64,000 nucleotides of DNA from Phoronis australis (Eukaryota > Phoronida > Phoronidae), in the NCBI GenBank assembly GCA_002633005.1, contig NMRA01000084.1:316708-380707 (forward strand), given 5' to 3'. The notes under the pieces are model-generated. The model saw only the letters and a program-made list of their open reading frames with translations. It was not told the origin of the DNA and did no database searches. A program made the translations under genes and the position numbers. Each line of letters starts with the position of its first letter. Position 1 is the first letter of the stretch. Below, piece after piece: positions 48,921 through 62,793 of this stretch.

Positions 48921-49260
48921 CTTATTTTGTACCTGTAAAATGAAATGTCACCACCAACATACGATATAACCAGAAAAGGAGTCGACCCGCCCCTTGTGTC
49001 AGTAGGCGTCACGTGGTTGCTCGAGCCTACTCGAATAATTTATAAAAGTGCACATTATATAGTAGGGTCAAAAGAGTAAATTTGTTTTGGTCTGCTCCCC
49101 GCCTAGCTTTTTAAATCTGTGCCTCACTGTTTAGAAAACGCGCCATTTTACTATAGTAAATTCCTCGCCTTTGTTCACAAGCGACATCCAAGCGTCCGAG
49201 CTAGTTTTTAAACAAAATGGCTAACAGAGACTCGGCCGGTCACATTCACCGTTTAGCGAC
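48921..49260. other. Intergenic DNA, no gene seen
   Basis: Nothing recognisable apart from a CACGTG word near 49010. Confidence 0.45.
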
Positions 49261-49781
49261 CTTAAGATTATGTAGAACATTGTCGACATATCTGTGTATT
49301 CAGAAAAATATCTTCAAAACTGCAGATTTCAAATGGAGATATATTTTTCAGCAGAAGGCCTGAAAAATTTCGATTTCATACCAATCTGCCAATAATGAGT
49401 CACGTGACAATGACTTTCTAGTATATTTTGAAAAATATACACATGTAGTCCATTCATAGCAAAGTAATGATGCTAATAACATGACCAAATATCTTTTCAT
49501 AAAAATCTCAAAAGAAATCCTTATACAGTTTTCTAGATTGTCATTTCGCTTCCGTTGTATGCAACTCCCGAGATTTTTTAAATACGATAGTCGAATTCCT
49601 GATAGCCCTCACGCAAAAGTACATGTAAAACATTTTAAGACGATTTCTGACAGCGTTCCTGAGAGCACCGCATGAACTAAAGAATATTATCTGAAAATTT
49701 TATATCAACCCAATCTGCCATTTCTGAGATATATTTGGAAGTTGCCCAAATTTTGACATTTTTCTAGGTTCCTATACAGCC
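49261..49781 (+). mobile_element. Family A MITE-like element, copy A4
   Basis: The left end is CTTAAGATTATGTAGAAC and the right end CTAGGTTCCTATACAGCC, about 521 bp. Internal landmarks are AAACTGCAGATTTCAAAT, AGAAGGCCTGAAAAATTT, ACCAATCTGCCAATAATGAG, TCACGTGACAATG, TAGCAAAGTAATGATGC, TAACATGACCAAATATC, TACAGTTTTCTAGATTGTC and CATTTCGCTT. No coding capacity. Its length is the reference for showing that A2 was full-length before interruption. Confidence 0.75.
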
Positions 49782-52700
49782 TCTGTGGTTGCAGATACAT
49801 GTAAGCTATAATCGGTACCTCAAACGAATCAGAGCTTTCCCCGTCGACTTCAGCATAACCAATCGCGCTACTGCACCACCAAAAATGGTTTGGAATGAGG
49901 AAAAGGCTCCCTTTTAGCTGATGTCACTTGAGTTTTTACTTATGAAAAATGAAATACTGCGTCGCTGCATCGATTTTCCAAAAACGCAATCCATCACAAT
50001 CTATTTTTTAATTATTTATCTTAGAGTTTTGTCTAATTATTATGCCAGTGAGTGAATGATTCTCACGTACATATTGAATTTGCATTAATTACGCTTTGCA
50101 CGAAATTTACGAATAAAAATAAAACAATGCAACTGGTGCAACATATTAATTCGATAGGTCTAATTTGAAAAAAATGAAACGTGCCAACGCATTGCAGTGT
50201 TCATTGCCGATGACGTGATTTGGTAAATATTTTTTTGTAATTAACTGCGTAACGCAAACTAGTTTCCTTCTGGTTCGAATGAGCTGTCTGGCTGTTCATA
50301 CCAACGGTTTCCTGTTGCACAATAATGCACGCGCGTTGTAAGCCTCATTGAAGTGCACTTTCACAAACATCAAAAAGTTCGCTTAAGCGCTTATAGGACA
50401 TCCTTACATTCGAGTTTTACGTGCTGAAACAAATTTGCATGTAGTTAAGCACATGGAAAACCAACGACGCGTTAAATATCAACGTAAATCAATTTCAAAA
50501 ATATTCTAATGCGTTGACAATTTTTTCGAGCGTGTCCGTGATTGCAAGAACATTTTTGCAACACGTCAACAAGCTCAGGTTCTTTATAACGTGCATATAA
50601 ACGTGCAATGAAATCCTGGGTGGTCAGTAATGTCGTTTTTATGGAGACGACTGCCTGTTTCAGTCATCAATAAAGTCCACGCCGGCCGACGGCGATTCTA
50701 TTTCTGTTTCATTCATAACACACTTAGGATGCACAGCGTACTGTGACAATAGAAGGGACTCGAAACAACATATTATTTATGGAGAGGCATATGGAAAATA
50801 CTGTTTATTTTCTTTTCATCAGCTTATAACATATACTGAATGTCACACTCCGAAATGTATCGCTAAAATGGAGACATTCCGGAGACGAACCCCTGTCCGT
50901 GATTGCGGTTTTCACTTTCAGTTTCTGCCAATCTATAAAAAACAAAGATCAGTGTGGCAGGCATTTTGTTGGTGCACAGCGAACAATGAACCTCAAGAAA
51001 TGTTCCCATCCGTCATTAGTTTGTCGAATCTCCTTGTCACAATTGTTCTTGATCGCTCTAAAAGCGGCATTGACAGAAATATCTTGCAGACATTTTCGAC
51101 GAAAGAAACCGGTGACTCAGGAGCGTATGGTATATTAGTGCATGTGCGCAGGTACGTGTACGACACTAGGCAATTAATTCCTTTTTAGTAGAGGACGCGT
51201 TTTACATTGTTGCAGTGACAGACTTCATCAACAACGCGACTCATTAACCAGGTGAACTCAAGTCACCGACCCACGAACAGGGGCAACCGACCGCCAAACG
51301 TGGTGTCCCACACAAGAAACAAGACATGGGCACGTTGCCCGTATTGTAAGTGAACTTGGGATGGCGCTTAATCTCAAGATCGCACATGGGTGAACTGGTA
51401 ATTTATTAATTATTAAAGTAATCAGATAAAAGTTTTTGTTCACTGTAGAGAATTTTTCCGTTTATTGGCCACATCATCACCCATGTTCTCCTTTACCGGA
51501 ACTTGCGTGACAGAATCGAAGGAATAATGCTTAAACAATTATTATTTTTGAATAAGATTATCGATAGTTTGAAAATTCAGAATAAAGGTTTGTTAAAAAT
51601 TACATTATTTTTAACATGTGATTTGCTTCAGTGCAGGGAATATTTTTGTCAACGTGAATGTCATTACGTGAGCGAACTTTCCAAGTTTCCTAGTGTATTC
51701 CAAGTTCACGCCTATGCGATACTGTGATTGAGCATACAGTGTAGTTCCAAGTTCAGCACCCGGACTACAAACATGGCTTACTAGAACCATTTCCGGATAC
51801 CGTGCTAGGCTAGGGCGGTCTGAGTGATCCGTGTTTGTGACAGATGGCGATGGAGGTCCTCGACTGTATGTTGAAGCTGATGTGATACGGGATTTTATGA
51901 TAAAAATCTAGTGGAACTAATTTTGTTAAATAAAATGCAGATTATGGTAGTTGCAGTGCCCCGGGAATGAAGCAAAATATAATGGCTGTGTTTTTCATCA
52001 AGACCGATTCGCGTGGTCCGTTCGCATTATTTACTGTTTCTGTGCTTTTGACAATCAAGTGGTGCCACTGTTAAGATATGCGCCTTAAGTATGGGATGCC
52101 TTAATGACTAAAGGCAGTTGAATGGATATAAAACTTTCTAGCGCTTTCTGGGCTGAATTCCTGTTACTCTACATTATATTTTTTGTAATAAACATGTTTA
52201 AGTTGAAACTACGAATATTTTAAGGTAATGCGAACAAAACAGAGGGTTTCATAATTCAGGCATGTTCCGTAAAGGCAGTGGAGGCATAACTAATAACAAT
52301 TTCCTCGATAGTCAACAACGGCAGTCAACACGTACGGTAAGAAAACTATAATAGTCTTCTGACAGAAGACGCCGGAAGGGCAACCGTGAACGTATTGGCT
52401 CACTGCACCATCTATATGCAATATTGTTCTCCAAACCAACATTTTTTCTTTTAGAGTATTCATTTTATTTTGTGCTCATAATGTCTCAACGACCCAACTT
52501 GTCACGGATTGGGTCAACTTAAGGAGCTTCGTTTGTCACAGCTTACCAAAACTGCGAAAATGTAGCGGCAAATAGTTATAGCAACAGCGGGGAATTAATT
52601 CATCGAAAGAATTTTACGGTTCCCATTACAAACACTAATTTGTGTAAAACCTGTATATCTGTTCCAGAAGCATTGTGCAAGCTACAAATGCGGGTCAAAA

Positions 52701-54894
52701 TTTTAGTAATTTCGTAAAGTGTTTTCTCAGAAATGATTGATAGGGTATTCAAATAAAAACTTCGTATGATATTATTCGTGCACTGTTTTCTAAAACGCTA
52801 ATATGGACTGTTTTTGAAATGTCTTGCTTGGCATCAGATGGGCTGAGTATAAAATTAATACCTTACTATTGTCCCAAAGCTGCCGATGTTCCTCTGAATA
52901 TGAGCCATACAAATAAAATGGGAAAGATTAAAGAAAGTTTTTAAGATTTAAAAATGTGGCTGTTAAGAATGTGATATTTTTGCTCTGAATACACTTTCCA
53001 AAACCTACTTGGTGTCATCAAGGAGATCTTATTTTCCTTTTGTCCTGCGTGTAGACTTTGTCTAGATTTGCAATGAAAGTGAAAAAATATAAAGCCTCTA
53101 AAACCCTTTTCATTCAAGAAAAACGACAATTAGTCCCGTAGATTTTACGCACGTATTCTATACCTTTAAAATAACAAGTGAACGTTTTATTAAACGATAC
53201 GAAACATCTTAACATGCTGACTGGGTTGTAAAATTATTACTGAACATGCCATCGTGATGGGCGCTTGAGCTTTACATTGATTTACTATAACGGCATTGCC
53301 TTTTTCTGCACCGCATCGTTCACTAGGTTCTCAACATGCCGACCGTTGTAATTACACAAAAATGCCTCATCTAAAACACATCGATGTGCAGGTTTATCTT
53401 GTCGCGGGGTTTTTACCGAAATGTATCACAACTTGTTAACATATTCCGTTCAGATTTTGCCGTTGTTCAATTGTTAAGACAAATCGGTCTTTAGTAAACG
53501 TCTGAATGGTAACGTGCAAAGATCATTGCGACAATTTAGACGACGAATGCTTACTCAAGTCAGGTATTTCGACACGTTGGGCATAACTATTGCAATCCCT
53601 CATGGTCCGGTTTGGCAATTACGAAGATTGGAAAGTTTCCGTCATATGCAAAAATGTAGATATTCGCCTGTTTTTCAGCAGGCAAGATACGTGAGGATAA
53701 TGGTGAAACACCACTTGAATACTAGGTTACCAGTACTATAAACATCATTTTCATTTTTTATGATTGATTAATGGTGACATGTTCATAAAATATTCTCTTA
53801 GGATTGGTTAAGTTTTAAAATGCTGGTATCCTTTTCAGTGACCGCATTCATTACTCCAGTTGAACACAGATGATACGGTAATACCTACGTCAGCGTAAGA
53901 ACTTCATTAATACTATACACAACCATTGCTAACTTTCAAAGTCTTATTCAGAATTTCTGACAAAAATATAAACTATTCGTTGGTGGTATATTTTCCTGTC
54001 CAATAGATTTCCAATTATCTATTAACTCATTTCGTAATATAAAATAATAATTCAATTAGATTGACAACAAATAATTAGACATTCATCCCATTAAATGGAA
54101 ATATAACAAGCGAGAAAGATGTTTTATCGAAACACATTTTTAAAAATTATTTATTTACTTATATGTATATATCGATGCATCTGTTAGCTTATTATATTTC
54201 GGGACTAAAATATACGAAGTTAATATTTTCTTAACCAGGTGTTAAACGCACAACGTAACATTAAACCATCTTTGCCATGTCCCTTATTATATCAAAATTA
54301 GACAAACAATATAACCAAGACTACGAACATTAGTAATCACAGTTTAATATTTACAGTGGGGCATTTAGAGTCCAGTCGATCCCACTTCTCTGATGCATGA
54401 AATAGTAAGTTTTAAGTGGACAGCAGATTTGATCGAAATTTACGTGTTCCTATATACAGAGCCGCGCCATACTTTTCACCCGAACCAAACCAAATGTACA
54501 AACGCATTCGTTGTTACTTGCTATAAATGAATGCCAACGATTTCGACTTGTCTCAGTCAAATCAACAAATTTCGAATTCCCAATGATTAGTTTTCATTTT
54601 TAGCAAGTGCGGTGACGTTATAATACTCTATGCACTAAATTTAAACATGGACATTCATTGCAGTACCCAGCTGAATTGGTCGTTAAACCATTTCTCAAGT
54701 CAAACGTCAAATACGAATGACTTGGATTTATGCTGAGATCAGCTCGCAAGATCCTAGTGCTCAAGCTAACCATCCAGGTTTTACTCCCAGTATTTGGTCA
54801 CGTGGCGACATGATAACCGTGGTGTTGTAAAGCAACTGTAGTTAGCTGTAAAATGGCTCAGAAAATGCATCACAGAAGTAAACTGACCGTGAAA

Positions 54895-54985
54895 ACCAAC
54901 CTCATTAAGCCAATTATAAATCGCGTGCAATTAGAGTGATTTCCTTGAGCTTACCAGTCGCTTATGAATATTTATAGTCTGAAGT
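54895..54985. promoter_or_regulatory. Candidate homeodomain-rich regulatory block
   Basis: CATTAAG, CCAATTATAAATCG, GCAATTAGAGTGATTTCC and TTATGAATATTTATAG lie within 90 bp, about 2.2 kb beyond the Hox4 stop. The spacing of intact TAAT cores with GC-richer separators is what a homeodomain enhancer looks like, but this is pattern reading only. Confidence 0.18.
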
Positions 54986-56349
54986 TTTTTTCTTTAATTG
55001 TTACAATAGTATTGCGTGCAAGAAATTTCAAGATTTTTAATGGACTCTTTTTAGATTCAAACGATGCAAGGACGAGTCTAGGAACACATCGATAAAAATA
55101 AGTATGTCGATTTATAATTAAACTCCTGGAGCATGCCAACCACACACTTCCTTCAGCAACTGTACAGAACTGAAAATATTTTTGGAAATCAAAAGTTCAA
55201 GCGAATTAATTTGAACGGACAACTATGTAAAACGTAATAACAAGCGAACTCTGTCGAGCAGAATCTGCTGTGCTCTTCTTTCAAACAGTATACATAACAA
55301 TAACGGATTTAATTCACAAGCATCGATATTCATTTTAGTTGGACATTTTCAAACCAGCTACTTTGAACTTCAGTTATAAATATTCTTGAGAAGTATTTGC
55401 CATGACTTTACTGTTGGTTTATGTTAAATCAAAACTAGAAAAGCCATTTAAAACGATGAGCGGTCAGCAGAGACAATGGTCTAAATCTGTGTAGCGCAAT
55501 AAAACAAAAAAGTAAACATTTGTACTTTATTCACAAACCGTATACAGGGAATATAGGGCTATGGTTCGTAGACGCAAGAAACTCACGATCACAAAAGTCT
55601 TCGTTGGATATCGCCATCCATTACGTTGGAGGGAAGCGCGTAATCGCACTGCCTGTTTTCGCGAGTGCCTTGCGTCTGCAGTACGCAGTCCATAATTCCC
55701 GGTGACATATTGCACAGGTACATGTACCTTTTGAACATCGAGTACATATTAAGTACGCAAGTTAGTATGTACATATGCGTGGCCACAACTACATGGCACG
55801 AAGATGTACCAAACATAACCAGACACATATTTGGACGCACAACGTCTAAAATAAAAAAATGATAATGGAAAATTGTTTGCAACTAACCATACTCCCTACC
55901 CTGGCCTGTGACATCAGTGCTGCTATGGGCATCCATATATCCACTGAATGGTCAATGGTAAATATAGTTTTGAAATTTTGTTGTTCATCTTGTTAAAAAG
56001 CATTGCCGGTTGAGCCATGAAAATACGCCCGTGTTCCGCCATATCACTGACTACATTCGAGATATTGTTATTTATTTTATCAAATAATAATAAAATATCA
56101 AGGTTAGCCAGAACCCATACGATCAAGAAGTTAGGAGAAAGAAAAAAAGTCAACCAGTGACTGGTCTCAGTTTTCCGTTATGTTTTTCCATAAATATACT
56201 CTTTCCGCTTGTTGTTTGGTACAAACTTCATTCGGATTTTCATGCAAATTAGTTCAGTTGAAAGTAATCCCAAAACAACACAAGTTTAAATATTTGCAAA
56301 CATAATTGTATGATATTTGATATCATTTTGTTTAGTTTAAACTTCATTT

Positions 56350-56480
56350 TGATGGTGCACCACCATAAAATGGCTGCCGCAGTGAGTGACAGCTGACTCA
56401 TGGATTATGGTTACCCACTCAATTGCCCACTTTATAAAAACGAGAACAAATTAATCATAAAATATGATAATAAAAGGACT
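56350..56480. promoter_or_regulatory. Candidate Meis/Hox/AP-1 motif block near Hox4
   Basis: TGGTGCACCA (a 10-bp palindrome at 56353-56362), ACCATAAAATGGCT, then TGACAGCTGACTCATGGATTATGG (56387-56410). The last segment joins a Meis/Prep-type TGACAG, an E-box CAGCTG, an AP-1-like TGACTCA and an ATTATGG homeodomain word. It lies about 0.7 kb beyond the Hox4 stop. Confidence 0.22.
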
Positions 56481-57132
56481 GAAAGTTACGAAAATATTTA
56501 TCTTTCGACTGATGAAACTCATCCTTTCTACTGAATTGGTGAATACAAGGAAAATAGAATCTTTAACGTGTAGTTTTGGGCTGAGCCACAAGCGCAAAAC
56601 GCATCACAAATTTTTATTCGGTGTTACATAAATTTACCCTGTTCTACTTTACAGTATTGTTACCCTGTTTTCTACCAAAACCATGGCGTTTTAACTTTCA
56701 CATTAACATTCGAAACCTACCGTATTACTCAAACGAGACACGGATATTCGAAAGTACAGGCAAAATATTTCAAGAATTACAAAAACAAAATTAACATTAA
56801 GTATTGACACGTAATTACGAAATGATTTGTAGAATCCATTTGTTTAAATGGACTATGCTACAACACCAATCTGGTACCGGATATTATACGAGATTACACG
56901 AGATACAGATATTAACAAAGTCTATACAGGTAGGTTTTGATTTAAGTGGAATATATTCGCACAGGTTAAACGTCTTCTTCGAATCAACTTTTCAACAACA
57001 CAAACATAATCAATGGCACAAAATATTTACATGGTGAAAAAGCCATATGTATTTTTGGTCAAACGTAGAAAAGTTCATTTTATCTGACGTCAGGGTATGA
57101 AGGACCAAATACTATATTTGGTCGTCCTTTCA

Positions 57133-57398
57133 TTATTCCGCTACTTTCTGTACTCTGCTATCGCTGAGGCGAGTTTTGGTGTTGGGTAGTTTGTGTTCTT
57201 TTTTCCATTTCATCCGTCGATTCTGAAACCATATTTTAATTTGTCTTTCGGTCAAGCACAGCGCGTGTGCGATCTCAATCCGTCGCCTCCTCGTTAAATA
57301 ACGGTTAAAATGAAATTCTTTTTCGAGTTCCAGAATTTGATGTCTCGTGTAGGCTGTCCGGGTTCGCTTAGACTCTAGCCCATTATAGTTTCCATTTG
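57133..57398 (-). CDS. Hox4: Hox4, homeobox exon (partial gene: last coding exon)
   Basis: An acceptor (tttattttcag) precedes CA, the last two bases of a codon split across a phase 1 intron, as in Hox3. The next 87 complete codons read NGNYNGLES, then the homeodomain (exon residues 9-68: starts [20 protein letters not shown], middle [18 protein letters not shown], recognition helix [16 protein letters not shown]) and a tail of only 19 residues beginning KLPNTK and ending KVAE before TAA (57133-57135). KLPNTK right after the homeodomain is the Hox4 (Dfd) class mark, and the position next to Hox3 agrees. Hox5 would lack it. The tail is shorter than in vertebrate Hox4 (about 40 residues). The protein is expected to be a nuclear transcription factor. 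Exon 1, with the YPWM hexapeptide, was not found in the 6.6 kb to the right, so the gene is partial here. Confidence 0.95.
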
Positions 57399-60300
57399 CT
57401 GAAAATAAATAAACCTCAATTAATGGTTATTGTAAGCAGATAACATTTGGACCTTAGCTTTTAAACACTCTTGGTCCGAAATGCCAATGCATCCTTGAAG
57501 ATTTATTTCCCAACATAATGCGCGCGCCGAAGGGACGTGTAAACGTGTTTCCATTGGTCTTTCCTCAATCCCATTCTCGTAATCTAAAGAGATCTAACGA
57601 TTCGTCCACGTGACAACTTATATTTAATGTTTTGTCTGCTCTTTGCAGAAAATCAAGATAAAATTGAAATTCGGTCAAACTATCATCACTTAATGCTGTA
57701 GTCCACTTTACGTACCGTGTACGTCTCGCGACACCTTAGACCAAATATCGCGCCCAAAAAACTAAGAAGTCACACAAATTACAACACGATAAAACACAAA
57801 GTATGGAATCGTGCTTTTTGTCACAAAACTTCTCACGTATTAGTGACAATGTCCTTGGATTCAGCCACCTGGGGTTTCGTCAATCGAAACCATCGACGCG
57901 TGTAACAAGGCGCATAATTGTCGTCTTCAACACTGGTCGGTTACCAGTCCCGCGACAATACCAGCCTGTCAGAATCCGTATGATAAATGTTAATATCTCA
58001 TTATGCTGTCCTCTTCAACACGGCGGTTTATATATCGTTATTAATTGCTTCGGGGAAGGTCAACCGTGCACAGCAGTCATTAATATTCAGCCTTGACGGA
58101 TGGAAATAAATCATATGTTGTCGATAACTTTTACCATACGAAGCTTGGTGCAATATACTCTGGTAAATAATCAGTGAAATATATTCAAAGTGTATGTTTA
58201 ATTGGAATTAAAACAACTATCGACATACTAACATTAAATTAGATTTCAAAGCAACAAAATTAATTTAACGGATGTATCTTTGTAGACCTTCTGAGCAAGT
58301 CGCGAACGCACACGTTTATTATTTTCCAATGGCATTTTCCGATTTGTTTCCAATAAATTACAAAGTTCGCAAATAAATTATGAAATAAAACGATGGAATG
58401 GTTTCAAAAACCTGTTGACAACTGCACATTTTTCCAAATAATAAATGTTGGGTGATAAAAAGTAAAAATAAATACAATATACTGTATATTAATATTCCGT
58501 CATTGACCGTTTCACTCGAATGACTTTTTACCTTATTATTCGTTATCACTGTTTATTTTTTCTTTTACATCCCAACACGAATCTCTTAAACATATCCTCA
58601 CATAATTACACATTCATTAACCCCATTTCTCAATACCAAAAATAACCCTAACGCCAATATTTCGCCCGTGTCCGGTTTATTCGTTATAAAATTATACATC
58701 CATACACCCTTTAATCTTTCTCAAAATTTGACTGTGGCCATTTGCTTGAAAAGACGACTACTGACGTGAAGCGTTTTTCAACCCATTTCAGACTTCAACT
58801 CATTAATTAACCGAGTTTTGTGGCATTCAAGCCAGAGGACACAGGATGAAATTAGTCGCACCTGTACGAATTCAAAATATGTCAACCAGTAACGAAAGCG
58901 TGGGAGATCATTTGCAGATCAATATTAATTGTTTGATTCTTGCAATAAAATTTCACGAAACTTCCGTAAGAACTTTCACGACGAAGTGGACGCTATGTGA
59001 AGCGTGTTCGAATAGTCGTCTTGCGATGTTAGTTCTGAAATTATCGTTGAAAGTTAATGACGTTTTGACTTGAACACCTCGTGTTCATGGCTTCATTTGC
59101 ATCCAATCTTTAAATTTTCTGTTAAATTCTCAATTTTACCGCAACTGAATTGTAATTGTTAGATGTCTTGTTACCACATTCAATAAATATTCCCAACATT
59201 CATGTTTGAAAAAATACCAATAGGATGGTGTTGGTTGAATCCGTCTTCTCTGGCTTTGCACTATATGACACTGTATCCGACGAGGAGTCCGATATTCGTA
59301 GGGTGTCTTATATCACAAACCACAATAAGTCGGTTAAGTAGTGCCCTCTCCACCGGCTGGCGCGAGTTGAACCAGGGTTCATGCGACCGGTAGTAACAAA
59401 TTTAAACACGTCACCCCGTATTTATAAACGAGTGAGAAGTGCGTGTTAACCGTAACAGACTGACAAAGGGCTGACCGAATTTTTGTTATTTATGTTCACG
59501 AGTAGAATCGTATCTCTTTCCCAGAACATTTAGTCCATACCGGGTGCAAAGTCTGCGACTTGGTAAAACGATGAATGATTACAGTTATTTACGCTCATGT
59601 CGGGATTCTAGAAGAAATACCAGGTTACCATAGCGTGACACAGTTCTAGAGAAACTAACCAATGACAGGCCGCGCTGCGCGAGATAAGAAACTGTGTTTG
59701 AAAAATTACGTTGTAAAACACGAGTTCTTCGGTACAATTGTGGTCAGACTGAAGTTGTGTTTATTTATGTCGGGTTTTATATACAAATCTTGCAGAAATG
59801 ACACTTTCGGTCAAAATTAACAGAAAACGGGTGTCGACAGAGAGGCAAACACAGTCAAGTTGTATATATCCGGCCAAGTGCGAATCACGTAGTTTGTTTT
59901 GCAGTGCTCACGAACAAATGCACAAACACTTTGTAATTTTTGAAAATTTATAATAAAATTATTACAACAGTGAAAATAGCTGTCACTTTGATGGAATAGT
60001 GTTAAAATTGGGTCATTTCAGATTATTTAAAGCTTAGAAAAAGAGGCATTTAATCTAACGCGCAAGTTCATCTGCGACCTGAGCTATCAAAGGTGCTACG
60101 TCCGGTCTTATCTAAGACGGTCCAGGAATCATTGACGTGGCTCGTAAAAGCGTTTGTTAGGCCAGTGTGTGAAATTTAACCAACTCGTCACTTGCAACGT
60201 CATTTCATATAGAAAGCGGCGTTCGAGTTCGCTATATAATGAGGCTACATGTATTACTGTCTTCTCTACGACTAGAAGTACGAACTTGGCTAAAACAGAC

Positions 60301-60690
60301 CCGTTCTCTAAAACAACGTTTTTGTAACATTCCTATAGGTAACTCGACCAAAGTTAGAACTGACCACTTTACTTCATTTCAAAAAATAAACGCTTAACGG
60401 TATGGTTAAGGTAAATCAAAAAACAAAAGTCGACGTGAGAACTTAATCTTGTTTTCGGCACTTGTTTTCGATTCGGTATGCGTTATTTTATAAATAAATC
60501 AGAAACAATATTTGCAAAATGCCCTCTTGAATTTATAATTCATTTCCTATAGTCAGGGATCCTTAATTAAGAAAAACGTGGCTATGGATTAGTTGACACA
60601 CAGGACCTCAAATTCATCATTGAGTCAGTTCGGAGGACTTGTGGGCCATGTTAGTCGTTTGTCTTCCATTTTTCCATTCGCATTTTGGAG
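57399..60690 (-). other. Hox4: Presumed Hox4 intron, left part
   Basis: No minus-strand hexapeptide coding (YPWM, which would appear as CATCCANGGRTA on the + strand) and no Hox4-like N-terminus is seen, so I treat this as intron. The part at 57980-58095 is rich in TAAT cores (ATGTTAATATCTCATTATG, TCGTTATTAATTGC, CATTAATATTCAG) and could be regulatory. No other gene is seen. Confidence 0.55.
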
Positions 60691-61060
60691 GGTAGGGGCG
60701 GTATTTTAACGTGTGTGGTTTTGTCTCCTAAATGTACCTCGAGTACATTACGCGATTAGTGATAGATCTAAACGTCTAATTGCATTTCAATTTAACCAAA
60801 AAAAAACACAAAATCACAGATGGCATATGTATTTTAATAATATCCTAGACCATTATCTCTGAAACTGCTGTTTTGATCAGATGCTCTGCGTTGTCCTAGT
60901 TTGTTGGCGCTGAATGCAATGCAAATTATTCTCGACAGAATCGGGCGAAAGTGTGACAATCCAGTGCGCCCGTTGACCCTACAGAAGCAGTCACAGTGCG
61001 CCAGTGAAACTTTTTATTCGCAATGGTGTGAGATGCTGTCCTTAAATGATCTCTTTTGAG
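60691..61060 (+). repeat. Dispersed repeat family E, copy 2
   Basis: The partner of 42703-43100. The best matching parts are TCAGATGCTCTGCGTTGTCCTA, GCAATGCAAAT and CACAGTGCGCCAGTGAAACTTTTTAT. An 85-codon minus-strand frame across it is not conserved in copy 1. Confidence 0.6.
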
Positions 61061-62793
61061 AGCACTTTCAGGTACAAGTGTAGTTAGCCCATGCCGGGTT
61101 TGGAAAAGTGTCACAGTTGACAAGAACATTGTGTGTACAGGCTGAAGGTGTAGCGGTAGGGTGAACCGCGCTGTTACCGCCATGACTCACATGAGCCGGT
61201 AATTCAGTTCTTTCGATGTTAGTTCTTAGCATCATTGACTGCATGTCATTGAATTCATCGGTTCCTCCCTGTCAATCGAGCTAATTCACCGGATTGGTCA
61301 GTTTAAGCTGGAAATCATCGATAACCAATCGGATCTCTTATAGCCGAATGATGCTCCAGAGCCGGCGAAGACAATCAAGTGCTGCCATTGCAAACGAAAA
61401 ATCATTGAAAGCTTAATCAAGGTTACATTCTCGAGAGTGAAAGCCAGTGATACCAGGTGCTTCGTTTGTTACGTCAACGTATCGGAATATACCGTGAAGA
61501 CTGTCGCCTTGATAAAATTGTTCAAACAGTAGTTGTTTCATGAAAGTGGCCTTAGACTAAATAAGTACGGTCTTACTTCAAGATTACTCATTGAACAATT
61601 GTTAAGCCTAGATGTAATGCTTACGTGCGCTTTCTAGGCTTAAAATCAATTATTGAACAAAATATTTCTCGTAATGAACCTTAAAAATAACAGTTTTGTG
61701 TTTATTCTCAATGACTGCATTTTGTTCAAGTGAGATTTAATCTATTTCCATGAAGAACTGTGTGATGAAGTCCAAGACATGAAACAGAGCCCTGGAAATT
61801 ATGTATTTATCGGTGCAAGGCTGTAATTCTGACTTCAACTACGCGAGATCTATTTCAACAGGCGGATTATGGAAGGAGGGACGGGGGGAGGGTGAAGGTC
61901 GCTGTTCCCTCAAAAACGGACATAAAAAATAGATGGCATGATTGTGTTTGGAATATCTTACCTCCAAAAGAGTGGCGGGAATTGTAGCTCTACAGCATTG
62001 TCGGTTTTTTAATAATCACAAAATGGTTGACTCCTTAAAGGCTAAGCGCTCGCCTCTGTCAAAAGCTTAAAATTATTAGAAATTGAAAACATTTCGTGAA
62101 GTCACCAACAAAGCCAACGGCTCGCGTCTACTGCAGGTTTAAATGAAATAAGGACTTTTCTATTTCATGTCACCCGTTGTCACGGTAAAAATGACTCAGT
62201 TATTCCGATGACGCTGCAGAAGTAAGCACCTTTGTTTGGCAAATTCAATATGATGAGTCGTTAAATATGGATGTGCTACTGAGCAGAGTTAGTCGGGGTT
62301 AGTTGTTTGAATGTTCGCTATCTTGCCCTGCGCTCAGTTTACCAGCTTGTATTGTTGAAGATGGCGCTTGTTTTGACTCTTCGTTTGGCCAATCTTTTTC
62401 TTAAAGTTGTCCATTTTGATCATATTATACCTTTGAAATAAGCACATTTTCTGTTGTCATTATTTTCAGGCAAAGGAGTGCCATAATTCTGAATGATAAA
62501 TATTTAAACTAGTGTGTGCGTGTACGTTCTTAAAATCGAAGAAGTAAAAAACAGGAATTATCAATTTGGATTCTTTATGAAGGAAATGATATGCATGGTT
62601 TCAAAATAAACTAAGTATCACCGCATGCCTTTAAATTCTTAAACATACATTCAATGTTAAAAATTTATCTTGTTAAATGAAATGCTCCGACACTGCAGAC
62701 ACCCCAGCGTCCAAAGCAACAGGTGGGATATTCCCGTTCCAATGCGACATCAGTTACATAGATACACTGTAGATGTGTTTGTAACATACATGT
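61061..62793 (-). other. Hox4: Presumed Hox4 intron, middle part
   Basis: No gene, RNA or assigned repeat. A minus-strand donor-like GTAAGATA follows a short frame near 61958, but that frame has no Hox4 resemblance. Confidence 0.45.

Larger units (their letters stand above)
49782..57132. other. Intergenic DNA and Hox4 3' flank; possible enhancers, no other gene
   Basis: About 7.3 kb without assigned repeats. The Hox4 transcript enters from the right; the nearest clear minus-strand AATAAA is at 56613-56618, about 515 nt after the stop. Blocks that look least random are 50620-50700 (TTTTTATGGAGACGACTGCC, ATCAATAAAG), 54900-54980 (CATTAAGCCAATTATAAAT, CAATTAGAGTGATTT) and 56340-56480 (see separate entry). 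Confidence 0.45.

Noticed and set aside
57133-57398. Assignment of the right homeobox to Hox5 or a central Hox gene
   Set aside because: The homeodomain core is similar, but KLPNTK immediately after it and the position next to Hox3 favour Hox4.
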